NCBI RefSeq assembly: GCF_015207985.1
Contig: NZ_JADEVV010000031.1
Coordinates: 1 to 50,198 of the forward strand
From: Synechocystis salina LEGE 00031
GTDB taxonomy: Bacteria > Cyanobacteriota > Cyanobacteriia > Cyanobacteriales > Microcystaceae
DNA length: 50,198 bases
Reading direction: 5' to 3'
Part shown: piece by piece, positions 28,819 through 38,600 of the stretch
How the letters are laid out: every line of letters begins with the position of its first letter
Position numbering within the stretch: position 1 is the first letter of the stretch
Position numbers and translations under genes: made by a program
The notes under the pieces: model-generated
The model's input: only the letters and a program-made list of their open reading frames with translations
The model's database searches: none
Told to the model about the DNA's origin: nothing

Positions 28819-28921
28819 AAAGTCACCGTTAGACAACCATATTTTTCCTGGTCTGTACTATCTGCCACAGCTCCCTCAATCACCGCCGGTGACAGCTCAC
28901 TTTTCGAGAAATCTTGAACTA

Positions 28922-29503
28922 ATGAAACGACTCTTTTTTGACCTGGAAATTATCAAATTAATCCAACCCGATCGCCGTTATCCTGAACTGGAGGTCTGTG
29001 CCGGTTGGCGTGACTTTGCCAATATGGGTATTAGTTGTGTTGGCTATGCAGTAGAACTTGCCCCGGCTTGTGCAGAGTCTTGGCCCGATCTAAATTTTGT
29101 CGAAATGGCCTTGAGTGGGAACTATCAACTTATTGGTTTCAATTCCCGTAGCTTTGATGATCGCCTGCTGGCGGCCCATGGGCTGAAAGTGACAAGTGTT
29201 GACCTGTTGGAAATGGTTAAGTTAGCGGCCTATGGTTCAACTTCTTGGCAAGATCAACCCCCCGGTTATTCCTACAAACTGGATGCCCTAGCGGAAGCTA
29301 ATCTGGGTTTCCACAAAACAGGCCATGGGACCCTGGCTCCTATCCTTTGGCAATTGGGGAAACAACAGGAAGTCTTGGACTATTGCGCCAATGATGTTGC
29401 CATCCTACAGGCCCTATTTTTCAAGTTCATCGGTGATGGACTAGTTGACCCCAACAACGGCGATCGGTTAACTCCCCCCAGTGAACTGGTGCGGATTGAT
29501 TGA
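28922..29503 (+). CDS. DEDD-type 3'-5' exonuclease-like protein
   Basis: A protein of 193 residues from the ATG at 28922, which starts MKRLFFDLEIIKLIQP; the frame opens further upstream, but homology begins here. The first acidic pair is in FDLEI, the second region is GFNSRSFDDRLL, and the third is DYCANDVAILQALF. This matches the RNase H-like DEDD exonuclease layout (FDLE, N..FD, and Y/C..ND). The usual final Y/H-x3-D appears as Y-C-A-N-D. It is the first complete gene in the palindrome-separated run. Its substrate is unknown. Confidence 0.65.
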   Translation: MKRLFFDLEIIKLIQPDRRYPELEVCAGWRDFANMGISCVGYAVELAPACAESWPDLNFVEMALSGNYQLIGFNSRSFDDRLLAAHGLKVTSVDLLEMVKLAAYGSTSWQDQPPGYSYKLDALAEANLGFHKTGHGTLAPILWQLGKQQEVLDYCANDVAILQALFFKFIGDGLVDPNNGDRLTPPSELVRID

Positions 29504-29530
29504 CTCTAAACCCCTAGTAATTTTTTTAGG

Positions 29531-29556
29531 ACTGTCTGGTGGATACAAGACAGTGT
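29531..29556. repeat. Palindromic element
   Basis: The unit ACTGTCTGGT ... AGACAGTGT follows the motif CCCCTAGTAATTTTTTT (29511-29527), which itself follows the exonuclease stop. The arms ACTGTCT and AGACAGT are perfect reverse complements. Confidence 0.65.
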
Positions 29557-29631
29557 AAAGCTCCTAATAGACAGCCAATGGATTTTGTTACAGGGTTTGC
29601 CAGAATTGTTCATATTCCCAGCGTTTACCCC

Positions 29632-30177
29632 ATGCGTTTACCTATTTTTCCTATTGTTGCCAGTATTTTAATGTCCACTTTGCCTGTGGTGGCTCAGGTT
29701 ATCCTCCCATTTGTCGGGTTACGCTATGAAGCTATCTCAGATCCCGACCTTGAAACCTTGGTTTATAAAAACCTTCCAGCGGGCATGGTTTCTGAAGGTG
29801 GCTCCATAGTCGGTGAAGTTGATATCCCCCAACCCTTGGCTGTTTCCTGGTATCGCCTGGGCGATGTTCACTATATGTGGTTTGAGAAAATTCTTTCTAA
29901 TGTAATTACGGAACGCCCCAAAGGATTAAAGAATCATCAAACCATTTTGGTTTTGGATGCGGTGCAACTGCCCGGTGGGGAATTTTATCTTTTGCGTGGA
30001 TGTGAGCGTAACGGTGAACAAGATCCAGAAATTTTTGTTATTGGAGACACTACAGATCCAGACTCAGAATGGGTCACGGAATTTAAACAAGTCTGGCGGG
30101 CCAATCGACAAACGGAAAAGCTTGAAAAAATCTCCCCTGTCGGTATTCGCTGTGAGAATCCAGTCTGGGGGATCTAA
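29632..30177 (+). CDS. Secreted or periplasmic protein of unknown function
   Basis: From the ATG at 29632 the protein (181 residues) begins MRLPIFPIVASILMSTLPVV, a typical signal peptide with probable cleavage after VVA-Q. The frame is open upstream to 29539, but that part runs through a palindromic element and is unlikely to be coding. The mature part contains YKNLPAGMVSEGGSIVG, WYRLGDVHYMWFEK and FYLLRGCERNG. No family recognised. It is flanked on both sides by members of the palindrome family. Confidence 0.6.
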   Translation: MRLPIFPIVASILMSTLPVVAQVILPFVGLRYEAISDPDLETLVYKNLPAGMVSEGGSIVGEVDIPQPLAVSWYRLGDVHYMWFEKILSNVITERPKGLKNHQTILVLDAVQLPGGEFYLLRGCERNGEQDPEIFVIGDTTDPDSEWVTEFKQVWRANRQTEKLEKISPVGIRCENPVWGI

Positions 30178-30189
30178 ACGCATTGCGGA

Positions 30190-30372
30190 AACTGTCTATT
30201 AACCACTTGATAGTGTCTAGTTTTATTCCCTTCTTAACTGTCTAGTTAGTAGGAGACAGTTAGTTTTGCTTTTTCCAGAATCTCTGCTGAGTAAGCTTTT
30301 AAGTTATCTAGTCAGCACTGGACATCGTGAAGTAGCCGCAGGATTTATGTGTCTACTAGTTGCTGGACAGTT
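30190..30372. repeat. Composite palindromic repeat element, copy 1
   Basis: A 183-nt stretch that aligns along its whole length with 31301-31482. It contains four palindromic units, at 30191-30220, 30237-30260 (ACTGTCT / AGACAGT arms perfect), 30305-30327 and 30349-30372. Between them are conserved blocks such as CCAGAATCTCTGCTGAGTAA. It makes up most of the gap between two unrelated genes. Confidence 0.75.
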
Positions 30373-30483
30373 GTAAATTCGAGGACTGGCTGTGAACCCC
30401 TAGTAATTTTTTGAGGTCTGGTTACATAACCGACTTACCATGGTTGGAGAATAACCATAGCTTGGTATGGAGAATAATTCCGA

Positions 30484-31269
30484 ATGTCCACTTCTGCCTT
30501 TCCCAGAACCGTTTTAGTCACTGGTGTTACTGGACGTACAGGTTCATTGGTGTTCCAAAAATTACAGGCTCAGCCGGAATATTTTACTGTCAGAGGATTA
30601 GGGAGATCACCGGAGAAACAGCAACAGGTGCTCGGGGAGCAATCGACGTGTTTTGTAGGAGATATACGCAAACCAGAAACTTTAGTCGAGCCTCTGCGGG
30701 GCTGTAATGTTTTGGTCATCTTAACCAGTGCGATTCCTGTGGTGGTTGGACAACCAGAACCTGGGCAACGCCCTCCCCTTGGTTTTTTGACGGGAGAGAT
30801 GCCGGAGGATGTCGATTATCATGGTCAGGTGAATCAAATTGAAGCGGCTAAGGTGGCTGGAGTCGAGCAGATTATTCTGGTGGGTTCGATGGGAGGAACC
30901 AATCCAGATCACATGCTTAATAAGATTGGTGATGGCAATATCTTGCTCTGGAAACGTAAAGCTGAGCAATACTTGATTGATTCTGGCATCGATTACACGA
31001 TTATTCGGGCAGGCGGTTTATTGGATCAGCCTGGGGGTAAGCGAGAGCTTTTGGTGGGGAAGGACGATCAATTACTGATTGAGCCACCGGATGGTATTCC
31101 GACTTCTATTCCCCGTGCTGATGTTGCGGAACTAGTGGTATGGGCAATTATTGAACCTCAAGCCCGTAACAAAGCTTTTGATGTGATTTCCAAGCCAGAA
31201 GCCGATCCTACGGGCACTGTTACGAGGGATTTTGCTAGCCTTTTTTCCCAGACAACGCCGGGATTGTAA
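30484..31269 (+). CDS. NAD(P)-binding atypical SDR-family protein
   Basis: A 261-residue protein starting MSTSAFPRTVLVTGVTGRTG, with the TGxTGxxG dinucleotide-binding loop. TCFVGDIRKPETL, VEQIILVGSMGGT and DYTIIRAGGLLDQPGG follow, the pattern of atypical short-chain dehydrogenases (SDR_a5, TIC62-like). The usual catalytic Tyr of classical SDRs is not evident. GGAGAA lies ten nt before the ATG. As a metabolic-type gene among defence genes, and flanked by palindromic elements, it looks like cargo. Confidence 0.85.
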   Translation: MSTSAFPRTVLVTGVTGRTGSLVFQKLQAQPEYFTVRGLGRSPEKQQQVLGEQSTCFVGDIRKPETLVEPLRGCNVLVILTSAIPVVVGQPEPGQRPPLGFLTGEMPEDVDYHGQVNQIEAAKVAGVEQIILVGSMGGTNPDHMLNKIGDGNILLWKRKAEQYLIDSGIDYTIIRAGGLLDQPGGKRELLVGKDDQLLIEPPDGIPTSIPRADVAELVVWAIIEPQARNKAFDVISKPEADPTGTVTRDFASLFSQTTPGL

Positions 31270-31300
31270 GCTTCGGTAATTTTTTAAGACTGTCTAGTAT

Positions 31301-31482
31301 GGTGTCTATTAACTACTTGATAGTGTCTATTCTTGATTTTTTCTCAACTGTCTAGTAAGCAGGAGACAATAATGAGGTGTATTTTCAGAATCTTTTCTGG
31401 GCAAGCATTTTAAATGTCTAGTCATCACTGGACAGCGTGAAGTATCGGAACATTGCTAGTGTCTAGTAGTCACTGGACAGTA
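31301..31482. repeat. Composite palindromic repeat element, copy 2
   Basis: Homologous over about 180 nt to 30190-30372. Units are at 31302-31330, 31346-31370, 31414-31438 and 31458-31482; a further half-unit lies at 31288-31300. Conserved blocks shared with copy 1 include ACTTGATAGTGTCTA and CACTGGACA followed by CGTGAAGTA. Confidence 0.75.
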
Positions 31483-31510
31483 ATAGACATTTCACCCGTG
31501 TAAGAATCCA

Positions 31511-32035
31511 ATGCTGCCGATCGCCGATTTGTTAATCCGTTATAACTTAAAGACCCGCCAGAGCCTCTACAACCGCATTAATGCTTTGGGGCTTGAACCG
31601 ACCCGTAAGGGGAATAAGGTTTTGTTTGATGATGAAGCGGTTAAGTTACTTGATCAGTTAGATGAACATCTAGCCGAAGGCGGAACCCTAAACAATTTTG
31701 TACCTTCCTCCGAAGTGACCACGGTGGGAAGCAGTATTGAACCCGTCACCGTCGAGTCTGACCTGTTGCCTTTTGACCCCGGCATGATGGCCCTGATCCA
31801 GTTGATGGAATCCCGGCGATCGCCGTTGGATAATCTCAGAGATTTAGAAGATGCGGTCAGTTATGGTTGGTTACTCACCACCACCCAGATCGAAAAATTA
31901 CTAGGGGTTAAGCCCAGAGGTGAACAGTTTGATCGCCAAGGGTTTCTATTCAGTCGTCAGGGGAAAGCAGGACGGGAAGCCCAATGGTCTGTGACAAAAA
32001 TTACTACCGGTTTACGGTCTGTGGAAGCCCAGTAA
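31511..32035 (+). CDS. Cyanobacterial plasmid protein with N-terminal DNA-binding-like segment
   Basis: A 174-residue protein starting MLPIADLLIRYNLKTRQSLY, followed by NRINALGLEPTRKGNKVLFD, which reads like a winged helix (MerR-like) for recognising DNA. The C-terminal half has LEDAVSYGWLLTTTQIEKLL and QGFLFSRQGKAGREAQWSV. A related layout occurs in small cyanobacterial proteins of unknown role. It contains the 17-nt motif AAAAATTACTAGGGGTT at 31893-31909, which recurs in the intergenic regions nearby. It may be a regulator. Confidence 0.55.
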   Translation: MLPIADLLIRYNLKTRQSLYNRINALGLEPTRKGNKVLFDDEAVKLLDQLDEHLAEGGTLNNFVPSSEVTTVGSSIEPVTVESDLLPFDPGMMALIQLMESRRSPLDNLRDLEDAVSYGWLLTTTQIEKLLGVKPRGEQFDRQGFLFSRQGKAGREAQWSVTKITTGLRSVEAQ

Positions 32036-32039
32036 TGTT

Positions 32040-32065
32040 ACTGTCTAGTGACCATTGGACACTGT
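32040..32065. repeat. Palindromic element
   Basis: ACTGTCTAGT, then GACCAT, then TGGACACTGT. It is followed by TATTACTCACTAGATACTTG, which aligns with part of the element at 32376-32410. Confidence 0.65.
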
Positions 32066-32140
32066 ATATTACTCACTAGATACTTGCTTGAAAGCCTTGA
32101 TTATTAAGGGTTTGAGCAAATAGATACTTAGATTAACTCC

Positions 32141-32362
32141 ATGAATGATTCTCCCGATTTGACCCCCGACGAGATTCAATCCATCACTGATTTTTTGGTG
32201 ACGGTTTACCCTGGCAATATCGAGAATGTTGAAGTGCCGGAGGAAGTGAGTGATGAACTCTATCGCTATACTTTCTGGGATGGCCCCAAACACATCGAGG
32301 TTATGGTCAATGAAAAGGCGATGAAAATTGCAACCCGCATCTTGAACCCCGATGATATTTAG
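32141..32362 (+). CDS. Small acidic protein of unknown function
   Basis: A 73-residue acidic protein starting MNDSPDLTPDEIQSITDFLV and ending KIATRILNPDDI. It has no recognised domain, but it lies between two palindromic elements in the same orientation as its neighbours, and its codon use is protein-like. It has no obvious ribosome-binding site. Confidence 0.5.
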   Translation: MNDSPDLTPDEIQSITDFLVTVYPGNIENVEVPEEVSDELYRYTFWDGPKHIEVMVNEKAMKIATRILNPDDI

Positions 32363-32375
32363 GGCTATCAATTGC

Positions 32376-32410
32376 CCACTAGACACTGTTTATTACTTAC
32401 TGGACAGTTA
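32376..32410. repeat. Palindromic element
   Basis: CACTAGACACTGTT, then TATTACTTA, then CTGGACAGTTAAC. It shares TATTACT(C/T)ACT and GAAAG(C/T)CTTG with the element after 32040. The inverse of the CCCCTAGTAATTTTT motif follows at 32474-32491. Confidence 0.6.
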
Positions 32411-32494
32411 ACTGAAAGTCTTGCCAAATATAGCTTTCAGGAAATTATTACGGGTTATAGTGACCGATGTCACAAAAATTACTAGGGGTTTGGG

Positions 32495-32788
32495 ATGAAA
32501 GATAGCCGTTATCCCCCAGACTGGCCTCAGTTAGCTCTGGACAAAAAGCAGTCCGTTAGTTGGGTCTGTGAACGGTGCGGGGTGCAATGTCTTAAGCCTG
32601 GGGACGGGAAGGGTCTGCTAAAGGAAGAACGGTATAGGCTTAGGATGGCGGTTCACCATTGTGATTATGATCCAGGTAATAACTCCCCTAGTAATTTGAT
32701 GGCTCTTTGTTCCTCCTGTCATCTTCACTACCACCGCAGGCAACAGGGGAATATTTCACTAGGGCAATTATCGCTAAAATTTTACTAA
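32495..32788 (+). CDS. Small HNH endonuclease-like protein
   Basis: A 97-residue protein with VCERCGVQC (first Cys pair), AVHHCDYDPGNNSPSNLMAL (HH and N) and CSSCHLHYHRR (second Cys pair and final H). This is a complete zinc-HNH nuclease motif. It lies at the end of the palindrome-separated run and 52 nt before the SNF2-type helicase gene, so it could belong to either. The substrate is unknown. Confidence 0.82.
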   Translation: MKDSRYPPDWPQLALDKKQSVSWVCERCGVQCLKPGDGKGLLKEERYRLRMAVHHCDYDPGNNSPSNLMALCSSCHLHYHRRQQGNISLGQLSLKFY

Positions 32789-32840
32789 GGAATAAAAATA
32801 TTTACAACTCTATATTGTTACTACTGCCAGTTTTATTTCT

Positions 32841-35651
32841 ATGCAAACCACTCCGGGCCAAGTTGTTTTCTGTCGTGATCGTCAATGGGTTGTATTGCCC
32901 TCCACCCACCGGGATTTGGTGCGTTTGCGACCGTTAAGTGGTAGTGAATCCCAGGTGTGTGGTGTTTACTTACCGTTGGAAGAAGGGGCGATCGCCGAGG
33001 CAAAATTTCCTATGCCAGGGGTGAAGGAGTTGGGAGACCATGAGGCGAGTCAATTACTGTTTGAAGCGGCCCGATTGAGCTTGAGGAGTGCGGCAGGGCC
33101 GTTGAGATGTTTAGGGCGGTTATCGGTGCGACCCCGACCCTATCAGCTTGTCCCCTTATTGATGGCCTTACGGTTGGAGACCATTCGTTTACTGATTGCT
33201 GATGATGTCGGGATTGGTAAAACTATTGAAGCGGGGCTAATTTTGCGGGAAATGATCGACCGGGGGGAAATCCGCCGCAGTGCGATTCTTTGCCCCCCTC
33301 AATTATGTGACCAGTGGCAACGAGAATTAAAGGAAAAGTTTCACATTGATGCGGTGGTTATTCGTTCGGGTACAGTGGCAAAGCTAGAACGGCAAATCCC
33401 CAATGGCAGTCATATTTTCAGTTATTTTTCCCACACCATCATCAGTCTGGATTATGCGAAGGGCGATCGCCGTCGGGCCAGTTTTATTGCCCATTGCCCT
33501 GATTTAGTCATTGTGGACGAGGCTCATACCTGTAGCAATGGTGGTAAATCCCAAGGAAATTATCAGCAACGCCATCAGTTATTACAGGAAATTGCTCAAA
33601 AAACCAATCAACATTTGGTTTTACTCACCGCAACGCCCCACAACGGTATTGAAGCATCTTTTCTTTCATTATTGGGTCTATTAAAACCCCAGTTTGAATT
33701 GTTGCCATTGGATACCTTAAATGAACAACAACGGATTGAACTGGCTCAACATTTTGTGCAACGACGGCGGCAGGATGTGACCCAATGGATGGATACGGAT
33801 ACCCCGTTCCCAGACCGTAATTCTCTAGAAGCCGTTTATCAACTGTCCAAAGACTACAATGCCCTATTTAGCGATGTCTATGACTTTGCCAGGGGGTTAG
33901 TGACGGATGTAGAAAATTTAAGCTATGCCCAAAAGCGGGGACGGTATTGGTCAGCGTTGGCCATTATTCGCTGTGTGATGTCTTCCCCGGCGGCGGCGGT
34001 GTTAACGTTGTCCAAGCAACTGCTGAAAAATACGGAAACTGTCGGTTTAGAAGATTTAGATGATGAATGGGTTGTCTCCCATGTGTATGACAACACCGAC
34101 CAGGAAAAATCCGTCGATAGTCTACCGATCGCCGTCATTGAGCAGGGTAAGCAGTCCTTTAGTGACCGGGAAAAACGACAACTGCGGCAATTTATTCAAG
34201 GGGCAGAAGCATTACGAGGACAAAAGGATCACAAATTGCAAACCACCATTAAATTAGTGACCGATTGGCTCAAGGCGGGCCATCACCCGATTATTTGGTG
34301 TCGATATATTGCCACCGCCAATTATGTAACCGCCGAGTTACGCCAACAATTTGAAAAAAAGGGTAAATCCCTGCGGGTGATTGGGATTACCGGGGAACAG
34401 TCGGAGGATGAACGGGAAATTCGCTTAGAGGAATTAAAATCCTTTTCTCAACGGATTTTAGTAGCTACGGACTGCTTAAGTGAAGGGGTTAATCTGCAAA
34501 CCCATTTCACCACTGTCTTGCATTATGATTTGCCCTGGAATCCTAATCGCTTGGAGCAACGGGAAGGCCGAGTGGATCGCTACGGCCAAACAGCCCAAAC
34601 GGTGGATTGCATTTTGCTCTATGGCGACAATAACCCCATGGATGGGGCGGTTTTAGATGTGCTGCTGCGGAAAGCGGTCAAAATTCACCGCACTCTGGGC
34701 ATTACCGTGCCGATACCTATGGATAGTACCAGCATCCAAACCGCTATTTTTCAATCCCTCTTTGAACGGGTTAAGCAAGCGCAAACGGTGCAATTAAATA
34801 TTTTTGACCTGCTTACGGATAACAATCAACCTCTGGTGGAAATCGAGAAAAATTGGGATCGTTCTGTGGAGAGGGAAAAGCTTAATCGTAGTCGTTTTGC
34901 CCAGCGGGCCATTAAGCCAGAGGAAGTTCAGCAAGAACTTGAAGAATCCGATCGCATTTTGGGCAGTGAGGCGGATGTAGAGCAGTTTGTGATCACTGCC
35001 TGTGCCCGTCATCATTGTTCCCTGGTTAAGCAAAAACAAGGGTGGTCACTCCCCCACATTCCCCCATTTTTGCAACCCACCTTAGGCGATCGCCCTAGAT
35101 TAATCACCTTCACCACCCCAGCCCCGGACGGTGTGGAATATGTGGGACGGAATCATCCTCTGGTGGAAGGTCTAGCCCAACATTTACTAGAAACGGCTTT
35201 GGATGAACATCAAACAGCGATCGCCGCCCGTTGTGGCTTTATTGTGACGGATCAGGTTCAAAAACCAACCAATTTGTTACTGTTACGATCACGCTATTTG
35301 CTCAAGGACAAAACTAAGACTGAATTATTGGCAGAGGAATGTTTAATCCGGGCCTTTACGGGCAGTTTTGACAATCCCCAATGGTTATCCCCCGAAGCAA
35401 CCCAGCAACTTTGGGCCACGACTAAACCCACAAAAGATTACCCCCTAGCCCGTCAACAAATCACCTTGGAGCAAAAACTAACCGCTTTTCCCGACCTGGA
35501 ACCGGCCTTGATGGAGATCGCCGTTGAACAAGCTAAACAACTGGAAGTATCCCACCGTCGGGTGAGACAAATTACCAAAGAGGGGCGGGTCACTGTGAAA
35601 GCCCAACTGCCCATGGATATTTTAGGCTTCTATATTTTCCAGCCCCAGTAA
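32841..35651 (+). CDS. SNF2-type helicase/ATPase, DrmD-like
   Basis: A 936-residue protein starting MQTTPGQVVFCRDRQWVVLP. SNF2/DEAD-like motifs are in order: DDVGIGKTIEAGLILREM (about residue 124), VIVDEAHTC (about 225), LLTATPHNG (about 262), ILVATDCLSEGVNLQ and LEQREGRVDRYGQT (about 572). All look intact. The layout, length and position directly before a large adenine methylase match DrmD of class 1 DISARM, though other defence SNF2 proteins are similar. No ribosome-binding site is visible before the ATG. The gap to the methylase is about 45 nt, so they are probably one operon. Confidence 0.8.
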   Translation: MQTTPGQVVFCRDRQWVVLPSTHRDLVRLRPLSGSESQVCGVYLPLEEGAIAEAKFPMPGVKELGDHEASQLLFEAARLSLRSAAGPLRCLGRLSVRPRPYQLVPLLMALRLETIRLLIADDVGIGKTIEAGLILREMIDRGEIRRSAILCPPQLCDQWQRELKEKFHIDAVVIRSGTVAKLERQIPNGSHIFSYFSHTIISLDYAKGDRRRASFIAHCPDLVIVDEAHTCSNGGKSQGNYQQRHQLLQEIAQKTNQHLVLLTATPHNGIEASFLSLLGLLKPQFELLPLDTLNEQQRIELAQHFVQRRRQDVTQWMDTDTPFPDRNSLEAVYQLSKDYNALFSDVYDFARGLVTDVENLSYAQKRGRYWSALAIIRCVMSSPAAAVLTLSKQLLKNTETVGLEDLDDEWVVSHVYDNTDQEKSVDSLPIAVIEQGKQSFSDREKRQLRQFIQGAEALRGQKDHKLQTTIKLVTDWLKAGHHPIIWCRYIATANYVTAELRQQFEKKGKSLRVIGITGEQSEDEREIRLEELKSFSQRILVATDCLSEGVNLQTHFTTVLHYDLPWNPNRLEQREGRVDRYGQTAQTVDCILLYGDNNPMDGAVLDVLLRKAVKIHRTLGITVPIPMDSTSIQTAIFQSLFERVKQAQTVQLNIFDLLTDNNQPLVEIEKNWDRSVEREKLNRSRFAQRAIKPEEVQQELEESDRILGSEADVEQFVITACARHHCSLVKQKQGWSLPHIPPFLQPTLGDRPRLITFTTPAPDGVEYVGRNHPLVEGLAQHLLETALDEHQTAIAARCGFIVTDQVQKPTNLLLLRSRYLLKDKTKTELLAEECLIRAFTGSFDNPQWLSPEATQQLWATTKPTKDYPLARQQITLEQKLTAFPDLEPALMEIAVEQAKQLEVSHRRVRQITKEGRVTVKAQLPMDILGFYIFQPQ

Positions 35652-35695
35652 TAAAATCATTTCCCCTTTAATCCCTGTTTTTGCTGAAAATCCCT

Positions 35696-38600
35696 ATGAC
35701 CACCAACGCTTTTCACATCGAAGGAAACTTGATTTCAGCGGATCTTTTGCCGGATATTGTGGCAGGAGAGGTGAAAGGCCAACAGGCGCAGGATTTTGGT
35801 TTAAAAGCTAACGACAAGTTAGAGGATGAAATTGCCTTTATTTGGTCAGAAGCCAAAAGTCGTTGGGCTATTTTTCAAGGTCGTTTAGCCCGATCGCCAG
35901 AGGGAGAAACCGGGACGAGCTTAACCCGGGAACAGTGGGTTGTGCCGTTGCTGGAATTATTGGGTTATCAGCCTAGTTATCAGGCCAAAGCAGAGTTGAT
36001 TGATAATCAGACCTTTGCTATTTCCCACCGAGCCGGACAACTGGAAAGCCTTCGCTCCGAAGGAGAGGGTTTGGGTGAGGGACAGGGCGAAACGCCGCCG
36101 GTTCACATCATTGGTTGTCGGTTGAGTCTGGATAAGCGGCCACCATCAGGAACGCCCCGGTTATCGGCCCATGGTTTGGTGCAGGAATATTTGAACCGCA
36201 CCGAGCATTTATGGGGCATTACCACCAATGGTTATCAATGGCGGTTGTTGCGAGATTGCTCTTTGATGACCCGGCTCTCCTATGTGGAGTTTGACCTGGG
36301 GCAGATTTTTGAGAATGAGAATTTTGCTGAATTTCGGCTCTTTTTCCGCCTATTCCATCGATCACGCCTACCGGAGGGCATGGAGGATTCCGATAAGTGT
36401 TTGTTGGAGCATTATCACCAGGAGTCTTTATCCCAGGGCGGACGGGTACGGGACAAGTTACGGGACGGGGTGGAAGCGGCGTTGAAAATTTTGGGTAATG
36501 GGTTTTTGCGACATCCCCGGAGTGGGGGATTACGTGAGCATTTTGCAGCGGGAACGTTGACGGATTCCCAGTATTACCGACAGTTGCTGATGTTGATCTA
36601 CCGTTGTCTGTTTTTAATGGTGGCGGAGTCCCGTAATTTACTATTGGCGGCCGAAGACAGGGAAAAGGCGGCGATTTATCAGCAATATTACAGTTTTTCA
36701 CGATTGCGGGATTTCTCCGATCGCCTGACGTATCGACCGGAAGGGTTTCAGGATTTATGGCAGGGGTTGAAGGTAACGTTTGGTTTATTTGAGGAGGGGG
36801 AAAAAGGCAATTTATTGGGATTATCGCCGTTGAATGGGGATTTATTTGGAGCGGAAACGTTAGCAGTTTTAAATGACAGTGGTTTGGATAACCATTATTT
36901 ACTGTCGGCGGTGCGGGGTTTATCGTTGTACGAAAATCAGGGGCAGTTGCGGCGGGTCAACTATGAAGCTTTGGATGTGGAGGAATTGGGCAGTGTTTAT
37001 GAAAGTTTGCTGGATTTTACGCCCCAGGTGACGGTAAAGGATGGGATTTATTGCTTTGATTTGGTGACGGGGAGCGATCGCAAGACGACGGGCAGTTATT
37101 ACACGCCTTCGGAGTTGGTGGCCCAGTTAATCAAGTCGGCGTTGGAGCCGGTGATTGAGGAACGGTTAAAAGGGGCTGGGGATGGGGGTCAAACTACCCA
37201 AGAACAGGCTCTTTTATCCCTCAAGGTTTGTGACCCTGCCTGTGGTTCGGGGCATTTCCTGTTGGCGGCGGCGCGGCGCATTGGTAAGGAACTGGCCAGG
37301 GTACGAACGGGGGAAATTCAACCGCCCCCGGAACCGTTACGGCAGGCGATCCGGGATGTGATTCAGCATTGTATTTATGGGGTGGATATTAATCCCTTGG
37401 CGGTGGATTTGTGCAAGGTGGCGTTATGGATTGAGGGCTTTTGTCGGGGGATGTCGTTGAATTTCCTGGATCACCGCATTAAGTGTGGTAATTCGTTGGT
37501 GGGGGTGATGGATTTGGAGGTGTTGCGGGAGGGCATTCCTGATGAGGCGTTTAAGCCGGTGACGGGGGATGACAAAACGTTGGGGACGCAGTTCAAGAAA
37601 CGCAATAAAAAGGAGCGGGAGCAGTCAGGGCAGTTGTCGTTGTTTGATATCGATTTTGCGGTGCGTCAGGGTTCCTATGCGGCAGCGGCCTTGGCCGTGG
37701 ATGAGATTGAGGAGTTAACGCCGGAGGGTTACAAGCGTAAGCAGGAACGTTATCAGCATTTACGCGCTAATGCCCAATGGTGGCAGGATTTTTCGGCTTG
37801 TAATCTCTGGACAGCGGCGTTTTTTATGCCGTTGACGGAGCAAAATTTGCGGTTAATTCCGACGACGGAGGCGCTGAAGCGGTTATTGCGGGAGGCGGGG
37901 CAACGGGAACAGCGGGAAGTTCAGCAAGGTTCGTTGTTTGCGGGGGGAGAAACGTCGAAGTCTACGCCGTTTGGGGTGGTACAAATTGTGGAAGCGGCCA
38001 ATGAGTTGGCGGCTAATCATCGGTTTTTCCATTGGCCATTGGAGTTTCCAGAAGTGTTTGAGCGGTCTGGTTTTGATTGTGTGTTGGGGAATCCACCTTG
38101 GGAACGAATTAAGTTACAGGAAAAGGAGTTTTTTGGCTCTCGTGATCCTGATATTGCAACGGCTCAAAATAAGGCAGAGCGAGAAAAGTTAATTAAAACG
38201 TTGCCGGATCGTAAACCTGAGTTGGCAAAGGCGTTTGAGGCGGCAAAACATGAAGCGGAGGCCCAAAGCAAATTTATTAGGCAATCGGGGCGGTTTCCGT
38301 TAACAGCGGTGGGGGATATTAATACCTATGCGATTTTTTCAGAATTGGTGCGGGAAGTGATTAATGATCATGGGAGAACGGGAATTATTGTCCCTGTTGG
38401 AATTGCTACGGATAACACGACTAAAAACTTCTTTGGAGATTTAATTAAAACAAAAACCCTTGCCAGTTTAACCGGCTATGAAAATGAAGCATTTATTTTT
38501 TCAGACGTGCATAATGCTTTTAAGTTTTGTAATTTGTCAATGGTAGGAAAATCAGTCAAATTTGGTGACACAGATTTTATCTTTTTTTGTCGCTATTTTA

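Noticed and set aside
28756-32410. Classical integron attC sites
   Set aside because: The units are palindromic and lie between genes, but I see no consistent GTTRRRY/RYYYAAC core pair, and no integron integrase is in the window. Kept only as cassette-like.
36219-36701. 160-codon minus-strand ORF inside the methylase gene
   Set aside because: Pro- and Thr-rich shadow of a real coding frame with methylase homology on the other strand.
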